64,000 nucleotides of DNA from assembly GCA_018401965.1 (NCBI GenBank), contig JAGYJU010000013.1, positions 1 through 64,000 of the forward strand, in the 5' to 3' direction. Positions within the stretch are counted from its first letter, which is position 1; every line of letters begins with the position of its first letter. The notes below the pieces were generated by a model, which was given only the letters and a program-made list of their open reading frames with translations, was not told the origin of the DNA and searched no databases. This DNA is from Roseicyclus sp. GTDB taxonomy: Bacteria > Pseudomonadota > Alphaproteobacteria > Rhodobacterales > Rhodobacteraceae. Below, one piece after another: positions 10,380 to 19,473 of this stretch. Position numbers and translations under genes: made by a program.

Positions 10380-11452
10380 GCGGCCCTCGTTTTCGCTGCA
10401 TGGGCTGCGATCTGCTCCTTTGTCAGCGACCGGACATCCTGTCCTTCATGCAGCCCGCGATACCACGAAACTGTCTTCGACACGGCTGTTTCAAAGCTCC
10501 AGCGCGGGGCCCAGCCAAGGGTGGCGCGGGCCTTGTCGATGGTCAGCGCCAGACGGCCTGCCTCATGCGGGGCCGCGGGGTCTGAGGCATCGACCCACTG
10601 CCCTGGCCAATAGCCAAGCGCGGTGTCCACCAGATCGCGCACTGTGCGCAGGTCCACCGCCTCTGGCCCAAAGTTGAACCCGTCCTGCCACTGGGCATCA
10701 GGCGATGCGACAAGCCGTTCAGCCAGCGTGAGATAGCCGGTAAGCGGGTCCAGCACATGCTGCCAGGGCCGCACGGAATGAGGATTGCGTAGGGACAGCG
10801 CCTGACCGGCGGCAAGGGCGCGCATCAGGTCGGGCAGAATGCGGTTTTCCGACCAGTCGCCGCCGCCGATCACATTGCCCGCACGCGCGGTGGCGATGCG
10901 GACACCATGGGCCCCACCGCCAAAGGATTTGCGCCAGCTTTGCGCGACCAGTTCGGTTCCAGCCTTCGACGTCGAATAGGGATCATGTCCGCCCAGTGGG
11001 TCAGTTTCGCGGTAAGCATGCACCCATTCACGGTTGTCATAGACTTTGTCGGTTGTCACCACGACGACGGATATTGGTCTTTCTAGACGAGTCAGAGCAT
11101 CCAGAAGATGCGCCGTGCCCATCACATTCGTGGCCCATGTCACAACCGGTTCACGGTATGACCGGCGCACAAGCGGTTGCGCTGCCAAATGCAGCACGAT
11201 GTCGGGCATCACGTCGCGCACCCGGGCCGCCACTGCCTCGGCATCGCGAATATCGACCGCAGCGTGATCCATTCGCCGGGCCAGCCCTAGCTGGTCAAAA
11301 AGTGCAGGCTTAGTCTCGGGTGGCAGCGCCAGCCCGGAAAGGGTTGCCCCCCGATCCAGTAGCATTTCGCACAACCACGATCCCTTGAACCCGGTATGCC
11401 CGGTGACAAGGACCCGCTTGCCCTGCCAGCTGAACTCTCCATTGCCGTCCAT
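10376..11452 (-). CDS. rfbG: CDP-glucose 4,6-dehydratase
   Basis: This extended SDR of about 358 residues has VLVTGHTGFKGSWLCEMLL (NAD site), LHLAAQPLVRRSYREPVVTW, the TDKVYDN segment and DPYSTSKAGTELVAQSWR with the YxxxK-type catalytic site (YSTSK), and FNFGPEAVDLRTVRDLV. These match RfbG, which turns CDP-glucose into CDP-4-keto-6-deoxyglucose. The ATG at 11452 is preferred because the upstream rfbF stops at 11455 and the longer frame would run into it. Directly downstream of rfbF, as in other CDP-sugar clusters. Confidence 0.92.
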   Translation of the reverse strand: MDGNGEFSWQGKRVLVTGHTGFKGSWLCEMLLDRGATLSGLALPPETKPALFDQLGLARRMDHAAVDIRDAEAVAARVRDVMPDIVLHLAAQPLVRRSYREPVVTWATNVMGTAHLLDALTRLERPISVVVVTTDKVYDNREWVHAYRETDPLGGHDPYSTSKAGTELVAQSWRKSFGGGAHGVRIATARAGNVIGGGDWSENRILPDLMRALAAGQALSLRNPHSVRPWQHVLDPLTGYLTLAERLVASPDAQWQDGFNFGPEAVDLRTVRDLVDTALGYWPGQWVDASDPAAPHEAGRLALTIDKARATLGWAPRWSFETAVSKTVSWYRGLHEGQDVRSLTKEQIAAHAAKTRAA

Positions 11453-11454
11453 TC

Positions 11455-12222
11455 TCAGCGCCAGACCTTCCAGGGTGCGCGGCCCTCTGCCCACACCGCC
11501 TCAAGCTGGGTCTTGTCACGCATCGTGTCCATCGCGGCCCAAAACCCATCATGCTTGAACACCGAAAGCTGGCCATCGCGCGCCAGCCCCTCTAGGGGCT
11601 TCAATTCCCAATGGCTGTGGTCGCCCTCGATCCGGTCTAGCACCGACGGGTTACATACGAAAAACCCGCCGTTGATCCAGCGGCCATCGCCCTTAGGTTT
11701 TTCCTCGAAACTGGTGACGCGGGTCCCGCTGATTTCCAAGGCGCCATAACGGGCAGCGGGCTGGATCGCGGTAACTGTGGCCTCGGTGCCTTGTGCCTCG
11801 TGAAAGGCCAACAGCGCGGTCACGTCCACATCAGAAACGCCATCGCCATAAGTCATGCAGAAGGGGCCGTCGATATGGTCCGCAACCCGCTTCAGCCGCC
11901 CACCTGTCATCGTGGTCTCACCGGTGTCGACCAGCGTCACGCGCCAAGGCTCGGCATTTTGGTGATGTACCTTCATCCGGTTTTCGGCCATGTGGAAGGT
12001 GATATCAGACATGTGCAGGAAGTAATTGGCGAAGTATTCCTTTATCACATAGCCCTTGTAACCACAGCAGATCACGAAATCGGTGATACCATGAGCGCAA
12101 TAGATTTTCATGATGTGCCACAGGATCGGACGGCCGCCGATTTCGATCATGGGCTTGGGACGCAGATGGCTTTCCTCGGAAATCCGCGTGCCCAGACCAC
12201 CGGCAAGTATCACGGCTTTCAT
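11455..12222 (-). CDS. rfbF: Glucose-1-phosphate cytidylyltransferase
   Basis: The 255-residue enzyme starts MKAVILAGGLGTRISEES with the nucleotidyltransferase signature, followed by RPKPMIEIGGRPILWHIMKI, YGDGVSDVDVTALLAFHE and FWAAMDTMRDKTQLE, the standard RfbF text. It activates glucose-1-phosphate with CTP to CDP-glucose and so fixes CDP as the carrier for the whole operon. It is the first gene. A TTGACA-like sequence lies about 25 bases before the ATG on the coding strand but leaves little room for a leader, so the promoter is uncertain. IS debris begins about 140 bases upstream. Confidence 0.95.
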   Translation of the reverse strand: MKAVILAGGLGTRISEESHLRPKPMIEIGGRPILWHIMKIYCAHGITDFVICCGYKGYVIKEYFANYFLHMSDITFHMAENRMKVHHQNAEPWRVTLVDTGETTMTGGRLKRVADHIDGPFCMTYGDGVSDVDVTALLAFHEAQGTEATVTAIQPAARYGALEISGTRVTSFEEKPKGDGRWINGGFFVCNPSVLDRIEGDHSHWELKPLEGLARDGQLSVFKHDGFWAAMDTMRDKTQLEAVWAEGRAPWKVWR

Positions 12223-12361
12223 ATAGTCTAAGGTCCATTAAGTTTGCACTGTCAAATCTTAGGCGAGAACGAAGCTGAAAGCCAGAGCCTGTAATGTAGG
12301 CGATCTGGCGAGACACCTTTTCATATTGTTATAGCTTTTCTCTGAGCGCTTCGTAAGGCGT

Positions 12362-12636
12362 TTGGCCTGGTCTTCACGAGTAGAAAATACACGGCCTTGG
12401 TGAAAAGCTACGGTCTGAGGCAAGAGTTCATCACGCCCCACTGCCCGCAGCAAAACGGCATGGTCGAGCGTGTGATCCGGACCCTGAAAGAGCAATGCGT
12501 CCATCGCCAGCGCTTCGACAGCATACAGCACGCCACACGCGCTATCGGCGACTGGATCAGCTTCTACAACCACAAGCGCCCTCACCAAGCGCTTGCCATG
12601 AAAACACCCGCTCAGGCATATGCATTAGCGGCTTAA
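12362..12636 (+). pseudogene. IS3-family transposase C-terminal fragment
   Basis: From about 12362 the frame reads GLVFTSRKYTALVKSYGLRQ followed by FITPHCPQQNGMVERVIRTL and HQALAMKTPAQAYALAA, the end of an IS3-family orfB with its catalytic Glu (the E of MVERV). Nothing upstream belongs to it. It separates the CDP-sugar operon promoter from the next relic. Confidence 0.75.
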
Positions 12637-12921
12637 ACTGTGCAGATTCCGCTGGGTCATTACAACAACGCCCTCGCTGAAACCATAAACGGCCTCTACA
12701 AAACCGAGCTGGTCCACCGCCAGGGACCGTGGCGCAACATGCAGGATCTGGAAATGGCCACACTCGGCTGGGTCGATTGGTTCAACAACAGACGCCTGCT
12801 TGGCCCCATCGGGAACATCCCACCATCAGAGGCCGAAAAGAACTTCTATGCGCAGCGCGACGTGCTCGATATGGTCGCGTGAAATGAAGCTAAAGGTCTC
12901 CGGTGAAACCGGGGCGATACA
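12637..12921 (+). pseudogene. IS3-family transposase C-terminal fragment with right inverted repeat
   Basis: The frame HYNNALAETINGLYKTELVH ending AQRDVLDMVA is a relative of the end of IS-B orfB ([19 protein letters not shown]...NSLDMVA). The right terminal repeat follows: CTCCGGTGAAACCGGGGCG then ATACA at 12921, resembling the IS-B end. A second, separate IS of the same group, now reduced to its 3' quarter. Confidence 0.7.
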
Positions 12922-12976
12922 GGACGTCTTCGATCAGGCTGTTGAACCGCTCGACGATGCCATTTGTCTGTGGTAG
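12922..12976 (-). pseudogene. Short DDE transposase scrap (IS481-like)
   Basis: On the minus strand this 50-base stretch reads PQTNGIVERFNSLIEDVLY, the signature around the third catalytic residue of IS481/IS3-type integrase cores. Nothing on either side extends it. It is recorded because it shows a further element in this junk pile between the sugar operon and the SPINDLY genes. Confidence 0.4.
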
Positions 12977-13019
12977 CACTGGTGGTGGTCAAGAAGGCGC
13001 CTACCAAACCTGAAGCTAT

Positions 13020-15777
13020 TCAATTTTCGGTCACGATGATATCCTCTGGCTCCTTACTATTGAGATATAGATCATAAACCTGTGTCAAGCCGCGCTCAAA
13101 GTTGCGAGTGTAGCGTGCTGTGTCAAAGAGTGGATTCGTAATTCTATTTTCTTTAAGTTTTTCGCGAATTTTAGCCAGTTTTTCGGGATGTTCTGTGAGC
13201 TCGGTGATCAGCTCTTCATATTCTTCTTCAGTCTCTGTAATTAATTCAGGCAGTCCAACTGCCTTCAGCAAACTAGCCGCGACCCGTGCCGCGAATTGCT
13301 TTCCCTGCTTGGTTACAACTGGCAATCCAGCCCAGAGCGCGTCACTTGCAGTTGTATGCGCATTATAGTTGAATGTATCGATAAACAAGTCGGCATGTTT
13401 GTGGCGTGCTAAGTGCTCAGAATGCGGCATTTTTGGTGCAAAGACCAGCCGCGAAGGATCGATGCCACGTGCTGCTGCCTCGTTTTGTAAATTTCTCTCC
13501 GCCCATTCATTGGACCTCAGCAGCCACAAAACACTGCCGTCCACTTTGTGTAGAAGCCGCATCCAGATGTCGAATTCAGTTGGGCTGATCTTGTAGTTGT
13601 TATTGAAGCAGCAAAACACGAATGAATCTTCAGGTAGACCAACGTCAGAACGAGTAGTGTTTGATGTTGAAATCGGCCTCTCATTATCATTGGGCTGATA
13701 TGAATGCGGAAGATAAACAACCTTTTCTGAATAAAACTGGCGCTGCTCTGCAGGAATAACAACAGGATCGGCTATAATATAGTCAATGAACTCTGCACCC
13801 ATTGTTCCAGGATAGCCAAGAAAGTTGATCTGAATTGGTCCCAATCGATATTGAAACAGCTGCGATCGCGTATATGCCGTAAAGCCCTTTAGATCAATCG
13901 CGATATCGAGAGCGTGCGATCGAACTAAATCAACGATCTGGCGGTCGGATTGGTCGGTTACATCAAAGAAGTGATCAACGTCGTTCTCAGCACGTTTGCG
14001 CCACTCTCCGGACTTACTGCGCCCATAGCTGTAGGCAAAGGTCTCAAAGGCGCTACGATCATGCTGGCGAAGCACACCTGCCATCAGATACATCGTTGCG
14101 TGATCATGGAAGTCGGCACTAAAATAGCCAATTTTTATACGCTCAGATCGCGTTTTAGGACGCGCAGGAAGTGGTCGTGGGGATTGTGTGTACTTTTCTC
14201 TTGACCAACGATTTGCTCTTAGTAGGTGATAGCTAGGATTGTCCTCCCACGGCAATGCTGCAAACGTCGTTACTGCTTCTGTTTCTATGCCGAGACGGTA
14301 TGACGCCTCTTTTAGTTGTTCGCCAACAGTAAAATCACAAATATGCTGGCGCTGATGCAGCATCAGCACCTCAGCGGCAGCATAGGCAGGCTTGATCTCG
14401 AGCGCGCGATGATAGGCTGCAATCGCCTCGTCGAGCTTGCCCTGCTCTTGCAGTGTGACGCCCATGTTGTTGTACGCATCCGCATAGGCAGGCTTTATCT
14501 CGAGCGCGCGATGATAGGCTGCAATCGCCTCGTCGAGCTTGCCCTGCTCTTGCAGCGTGACGCCCATGTTGTTGTACGCATCCCGCATAGGCGGGCTTTA
14601 TCTCGAGCGCGCGATGATAGGCTGCAATCGCCTCGTCGAGCTTGCTCTGCTCCTGCAGCGCGTTGCCCATGTTGTTGTAGGCGTCCGCATGGGCAGGCTT
14701 GATCTCGAGCACGCGTTGATAGGCTACAATCGCCTCGTCGAGCTTGCCCTGCTCTTGTAGTGTGACGCCCATGTTGTTGTACGCATCCGCATAGGCAGGC
14801 TTTATCTCGAGCGTGCGATGATAGGCTGCAATCGCCTCGTCGAGCTTGCCCTGCTCTTGCAGCGCGTTGCCGATGTTTTTGTACGCATCCGCATAGGCAG
14901 GCTTTATCTCGAGCGCGCGATGATATGCTGCAATCGCCTCGTCGAGCTTGCCCTGCTCTTGCAGCGCGTTGCCGATGTTGTTGTACGCATCCGCATAGGC
15001 AGGCTTGATCTCGAGCGCGCGATGATAGGCTGCAATCGCCTCGTCGAGCTTGCCCTGCTCTTGCAGCGCGTTGCCCATGTTGTTGTACGCTTCCGCATAG
15101 GCAGGCTTGATCTCGAGCGCGCGATGATAGGCTGCAATCGCCTCGTCGAGCTTGCCCTGCTCTTGTAGTGTGACGCCCATGTTGTTGTACGCATCCGCAT
15201 AGGCAGGCTTGATCTCGAGCGTGCGATGATAGGCTGCAATCGCCTCGTCGAGCTTGCCCTGCTCTTGCAGTGTGACGCCCATGTTGTTGTACGCATCCGC
15301 ATAGGCAGGCTTTATCTCGAGCGCGCGATGATAGGCTGCAATCGCCTCGTCGAGCTTGCCCTGCTCTTGTAGTGTGACGCCCATGTTGTTGTACGCATCC
15401 GCATAGGTCGGATTTAATTCGGTTGCCTTACGAAACCCATTCTCTGCCTCGACAAGTCGTCCTGACGCCTTTTGACCTGCCGCAAGAATGTTCCAGACAA
15501 CAAATGATGACGGATATTCGGCAACTAACGCCTCTGCCTGTGCAACCAACTCCTGAAAACGACCTGAGTTGTACAATGTAATTAGCGACGCAATTTGCTC
15601 TTTTGGGGGCGCTTGGTTCGCGCTCACTTCAGATTTCAAAGCGTTCAATCGCGCAAGACCCTGCTGCGCACGCGCATTCGTCGGAAAAGCAGCGAGAACA
15701 GCATCATAGAGCGTGCGAGCGTAGTCGATCTCGCCCTTGCGCATATGTCCATCGCGATCGCCATTCCACCAAAGCAC
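13020..15777 (-). pseudogene. SPINDLY/GT41-type TPR glycosyltransferase, copy 1 (5' truncated, frameshifted)
   Basis: The reading frame from 15777 carries a degenerate TPR region and then ten almost identical 34-residue TPRs (consensus AYADAYNNMGVTLQEQGKLD...). At 14582-14584 an extra C shifts the frame, and the protein resumes in another frame to 13020. That part carries the GT41 catalytic region: KIGYFSADFHDHATMYLMAG, PIQINFLGYPGTMGAEFIDY and HADLFIDTFNYNAHTTASDA. Joined length is about 918 residues. The usual start (MAKLSVEQALL in the other copies) is missing; homology begins near HMRKGEIDYARTLYDA at about 15760, after foreign sequence. A full-length gene would be an O-GlcNAc-transferase-like enzyme acting on proteins. 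Confidence 0.8.
14390..15410 (-). repeat. Coding minisatellite: ten 102-bp TPR units
   Basis: Ten direct repeats of 102 bp each encode one 34-residue TPR. Most units differ by only a few bases, for example GTGACGCCCATG against GCGTTGCCCATG at one spot and GCGCGCGATGATA against GCGTGCGATGATA at another. The frameshifting C lies in the ninth unit (coding order). The low divergence between units contrasts with the more diverged repeats in copies 2 and 3 and points to recent expansion. Confidence 0.9.
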
Positions 15778-15995
15778 CGCGTCACCGCGTCAGCGACTGT
15801 TGCACAATGCCGATTTCCTGTTGAACTTGGGCTCAACCGCCCATGGCGGCCTTTGTCACGAGGCTTCGACCCCGCCAGTTACCCGGCGAAATCGCTCGTC
15901 TGCTACCAGACCTATCGACAATTATCTGGGTGGATCCTTCCTCCACTGGTGAAACGCGCCATCGGGGCGCACTGGATAATGTGGGGTGAGGATGT
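15778..15995. other. Foreign joint between SPINDLY copies 1 and 2
   Basis: About 220 bases here match neither SPINDLY gene. On the right they replace the natural end of copy 2: after EDIWLTEK its frame runs on into unrelated residues and stops at 15912, whereas copy 3 stops right after EDVWLAEKS. On the left they replace the first residues of copy 1. The sequence is probably a leftover of a mobile element (short open stretches on both strands), but I cannot name a family. Confidence 0.5.
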
Positions 15996-18458
15996 TTTTT
16001 CAGTCAACCAAATATCCTCTGGCGGCAACCCATCGAAATATCGATTGTATACTGCCATTAGTCCTTTTTCAAAATTTCGAGTATATCGCTCGGTGTCAAA
16101 GAGTGGCATTTTCAGACGATTTTCTGCGAGCTTTGCCTTGATCAGATTCAGCTTTTCCTCATCTCTTGCGAGCTCCAAAATAAGCTGCTCATACTCCTCT
16201 TCAGTATTAGTAATTAATTCAGGCAGTCCAACTCCCGTTAGCAAACTCGCAGCTACCCGCGCCGCGAATTTTTTGCCTTGCTTGGTCACAACGGGCAGCC
16301 CAGACCAAAGAGCATCACTTGCAGTCGTATGCGCATTAAAATTAAATGTATCAATGAACAAATCGGCATGTTTGTGGCGTGCTAAGTGTTCTGAATGTGG
16401 CATTTTCGGAGCAAAGACCAAACGCGAAGGATCAATGCCACGTTCTGCAGCCGCTGCATGTAAATTACTCTCTGCCCATTTATTCGACCCTCGCAACCAT
16501 AAAACACTACCTTCAACTGCATTGAGAAGTCGCATCCAGATGCCGAATTCAGATGGACTAATCTTGTAGTTATTATTGAAGCAACAGAAGACAAAACTGT
16601 CTTCAGGCAGATTTACGTCAGAACGGGTAGTATTTGTCGCGGCAATCAATTTTTTATTGTCATTTGGCAGATAAGAGTGTGGCAGATAAACGACTTTTTC
16701 TGAGTAAAACTGTCGCTGCCCTGGAGGAATGACAACGGGATCAGCTATAATATAATCAATGAAATCTACACCCATAGACCCAGGATATCCAAGGTAGTTT
16801 ATTTGAATAGGCGCAACGCGTCCCTCAAATATATATGTCCGCATATTTTTTGTGTATCCATTTAAGTCGACCGCTATATCTATTTTCTCACGACCTGCCA
16901 GCTCGACAATTTCAGAAGTAGATTTACCTTCAACGTCAATGAATTTATCGAATACCGAAGAAACTCTTCTCCGCATCTCATCAAGAATATAAGGTCCAAA
17001 TGAAAAGGCGAATATTTCAAACTCCTCCCTGTGATGTTGCTCAAACATTCCAGCGACCAGTTGCATCACCGCGTGATCATGAAAATCAGCACCAAAATAG
17101 CCTATTTTTAGGCGCTTAGGGCGTGTTTTAGGGCGCCTGGGAATCGGTAACGGCGGTTGTTTATACATTTCACGCGCCCAATTAATTGCTCGAAGCTGAT
17201 GCAATCTTGGATTATCGTCCCAGGACAATGCTGCGAATGGTGGGACCGCTTCGGTTTTGACACCCAACCTACCTGAGGCAGCAGATAATTTCTCTGCAAC
17301 TGTAAAATCGCAAATATGCTGGCGCTGATGCAGCAGCTGCGCTTCGGCGAGGGCATAGGTGGGATTAATTTCAACTGCGCGACGATAGGCAGAAATCGCA
17401 TCGTCAAGCTTACCCTGCTCTTTCAAAACATTGCCCATATTGTTGTAAGCTTCTGCGTAAACAGGATTAATCTCAAGCGCGCGACGATAGCTAGCAATCG
17501 CCTCGACAAGCTTGCCCTGCGCGTGCAGCATATTACCCATGTTGTTGTACGCGTCGGCATAGACGGGCTTTATCTCAAGCGAGCGATGATAGGCAGACAT
17601 CGCGTCGTCAAGCTTGACTTGTTCTTTCAGTACATTGCCCATATTGTTATAAGCCTCAGCGTAGACAGGATTGATCCCAATCGCGCGCCGATAAGAAACA
17701 ATCGCCTTTTCAAGCTTGCCCTGCTCGTGCAAGATGACACCCATGTTGTTATACACTTCGGCATAGATGGGCTTAATCTCAACCGCGCGATGATAGGCGG
17801 CAATCGCCTCGTTGAGCTTGCCTTGCTCTTTCAGCACGTTGCCCATGTTGTAGTAGGATTGGGCATAGACAGGATTGATCTCAAGCGCGCGACGATAGGT
17901 AGCGATCGCCTCGTCAAGCTTTCCCTGCATGTGCAGCGTGACGCCCATATTGCTGCACGCTTGGGCATAGGCGGGATTGATCCCAAGCGCGCGACGATAG
18001 GCAGCGATCGCCTCGTTGAGCTTGCCCTGCTCGTGCAGCGTGATGCCCAAGTTGTTGTATGCTTGGGCGTAACCGGGATTTAGCTCAGCCGATTTTCGAA
18101 AGCCTTTCTCTGCCTCAGAGAGCCGACCAAGTGCCTTTTGTCCACCAGCGAGAATATTCCAGCCAACAAATGACGACGAATACTCAGCAACGAACGCCTG
18201 CGCCTGCGCCACCAATTCGTGAAATTGACCTGCATCGTACAATATGATCAGCGTATCAATTTTCTCCTGTAGTGGCGACACCCTCACACTCACCTTAGAT
18301 TTCGCAGCGTTGAGGCGTGCAAGTCCATAATGAACGCGCACGTCCGTAGGAAATTCAGCTAGCACGGCATCATACAGCGCACGAGCGCTGTCATGCTCTC
18401 CGTTACGCAAATGAGTTTCCGCGCGAAGAAGCGCCTGTTCTACTGAGAGCTTTGCCAT
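15912..18458 (-). CDS. SPINDLY/GT41-type TPR glycosyltransferase, copy 2 (continuous frame)
   Basis: The 848-residue protein starts MAKLSVEQALLRAETHLRNG and has a degenerate N-terminal TPR region, seven clear 34-residue TPRs (about 155-395) and then the GT41 part: ICDFTVAEKLSAASGRLGV, KIGYFGADFHDHAVMQLVAG with the catalytic His region, PIQINYLGYPGSMGVDFIDY and HADLFIDTFNFNAHTTASDA. This is the bacterial SPINDLY/O-GlcNAc transferase layout, expected to transfer a sugar from a nucleotide donor to Ser/Thr of proteins in the cytoplasm. I chose the ATG at 18458, preceded by TAGGGAT. The last 27 or so residues come from foreign sequence. It is the only copy without a frameshift. Confidence 0.85.
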   Translation of the reverse strand: MAKLSVEQALLRAETHLRNGEHDSARALYDAVLAEFPTDVRVHYGLARLNAAKSKVSVRVSPLQEKIDTLIILYDAGQFHELVAQAQAFVAEYSSSFVGWNILAGGQKALGRLSEAEKGFRKSAELNPGYAQAYNNLGITLHEQGKLNEAIAAYRRALGINPAYAQACSNMGVTLHMQGKLDEAIATYRRALEINPVYAQSYYNMGNVLKEQGKLNEAIAAYHRAVEIKPIYAEVYNNMGVILHEQGKLEKAIVSYRRAIGINPVYAEAYNNMGNVLKEQVKLDDAMSAYHRSLEIKPVYADAYNNMGNMLHAQGKLVEAIASYRRALEINPVYAEAYNNMGNVLKEQGKLDDAISAYRRAVEINPTYALAEAQLLHQRQHICDFTVAEKLSAASGRLGVKTEAVPPFAALSWDDNPRLHQLRAINWAREMYKQPPLPIPRRPKTRPKRLKIGYFGADFHDHAVMQLVAGMFEQHHREEFEIFAFSFGPYILDEMRRRVSSVFDKFIDVEGKSTSEIVELAGREKIDIAVDLNGYTKNMRTYIFEGRVAPIQINYLGYPGSMGVDFIDYIIADPVVIPPGQRQFYSEKVVYLPHSYLPNDNKKLIAATNTTRSDVNLPEDSFVFCCFNNNYKISPSEFGIWMRLLNAVEGSVLWLRGSNKWAESNLHAAAAERGIDPSRLVFAPKMPHSEHLARHKHADLFIDTFNFNAHTTASDALWSGLPVVTKQGKKFAARVAASLLTGVGLPELITNTEEEYEQLILELARDEEKLNLIKAKLAENRLKMPLFDTERYTRNFEKGLMAVYNRYFDGLPPEDIWLTEKTSSPHIIQCAPMARFTSGGRIHPDNCR

Positions 18459-18490
18459 TGCAGTATCCCTAAAAGCTGGCCATATCGTGA

Positions 18491-19267
18491 TCACATACGG
18501 ACGGTCACCCAACCTGAGTTGTCTGTGATGTCATAGATCCCGTAAGGCACAGCCTTGCCAAGCTCGGGGATTTTAAAGTCATGCACGCGAACAGGTTCCG
18601 GGTTTCCTTTGGCGCGCAGCTCTCGACCCCCGTTCTTGAAATCCCCAACCAACTCCTTCTTCTTTGTATCAACCGATATCGCAGGCTGTCCCGCAGCCTG
18701 AAACTCTTTAATCTTTGCGTTGATATGTTCGAATTGCGCATCTCTGTCAGGATGGCTGCTGCCTTCCAGTGTTTTCCGGTTCCCCTGAAGGCTGAAGCCG
18801 AGTTTGCGCAACAAACGGCCCACCAGCACATGGCTGACATCAAATCCCTGCACCACCAGTGCCTTCGCAAGATTGCGTTGGCTTCGACTGACCCAAAGCA
18901 GGGGCGCCTGAGGATCACCGCGAATGGCCGACTGCACCAGTTCATTCAGGGCCGGAAGAAGGTCAGGGGCGATCTCGCTTTTCTGCTTGCGGCCGCCACC
19001 AATACGACGAAGATGCGATCTCCCGCTCCTTCTGCCTTTAAATCTGAAAGTCCGCGCCCTGATCGTGCTACGCGCAATGCCAGTGACTTCTGATACAGCC
19101 GCTATGCCGCCATAGCCCGCAGCACGTGCTTCATTCGCGGCAAAAAGACGGCGTCCACGCTCATCAAGGTGAGGCGAGCGGCGCTTCAAACCATGCCTCA
19201 GATCCCAACTCTGTCGATCATCCAATACCCACCCTCGCTTCAGCAAGAATGAATCAGAGCATATCAA
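18491..19267 (-). pseudogene. ISAzo13-family transposase, N-terminal two thirds
   Basis: The frame reads GYGGIAAVSEVTGIARSTIR, RIGGGRKQKSEIAPDLLPAL, PLLWVSRSQRNLAKALVVQG, RLLRKLGFSLQGNRKTLEG and ISVDTKKKELVGDFKNGGRE, then KAVPYGIYDITDNSGWVTV, where it is cut off. That is the ISAzo13 (Rhodopirellula-type DDE) transposase without its C-terminal third. The cut lies at 18490, right at the promoter region of SPINDLY copy 2, which shares its leader with copy 3 only up to CCCTAAAAGCTGG. The 206 bases between 19268 and 19473 probably include the left end of the element. Confidence 0.75.
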
Positions 19268-19473
19268 AAACGTCTAGAACCAAACACACCCGGAAAACCC
19301 ATCTCACCTTCTCCGATGCAATCGGAGCCGTCCGCTTCTCCCTATGGGTCGGAGACATTTCTTCACACTCCCCGCCACACCGAGAGCGCGATAAAATCCC
19401 TCCAGACCGCATTATCCGAATGGCGCAAGCCTTATGCTTCGCGGCGTAGCGCCAAAAAATGTACAAAGTCGAG

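Noticed and set aside
12222..12300. TTGACA and TAGACT-like boxes just before rfbF as its promoter
   Set aside because: They would leave almost no leader before the ATG, and the spacing (18-19) is not convincing; mentioned in the gene entry only.
14316..15168. Open frames on the plus strand across the TPR array with repeated IGCNRLVELALLLQR text
   Set aside because: They are the antisense of the 102-bp TPR repeats; the minus strand encodes true TPRs followed by a GT41 domain.
14390..15410. Regularly repeated DNA that might be taken for a CRISPR array
   Set aside because: The period is 102 bp without unique spacers, every unit is coding, and there are no cas genes.
15595..16569. Plus-strand open frame of 324 codons across the joint between SPINDLY copies 1 and 2
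   Set aside because: Mostly antisense of SPINDLY copies 1 and 2; only the 220-bp joint is not, and there it shows no recognisable domain.
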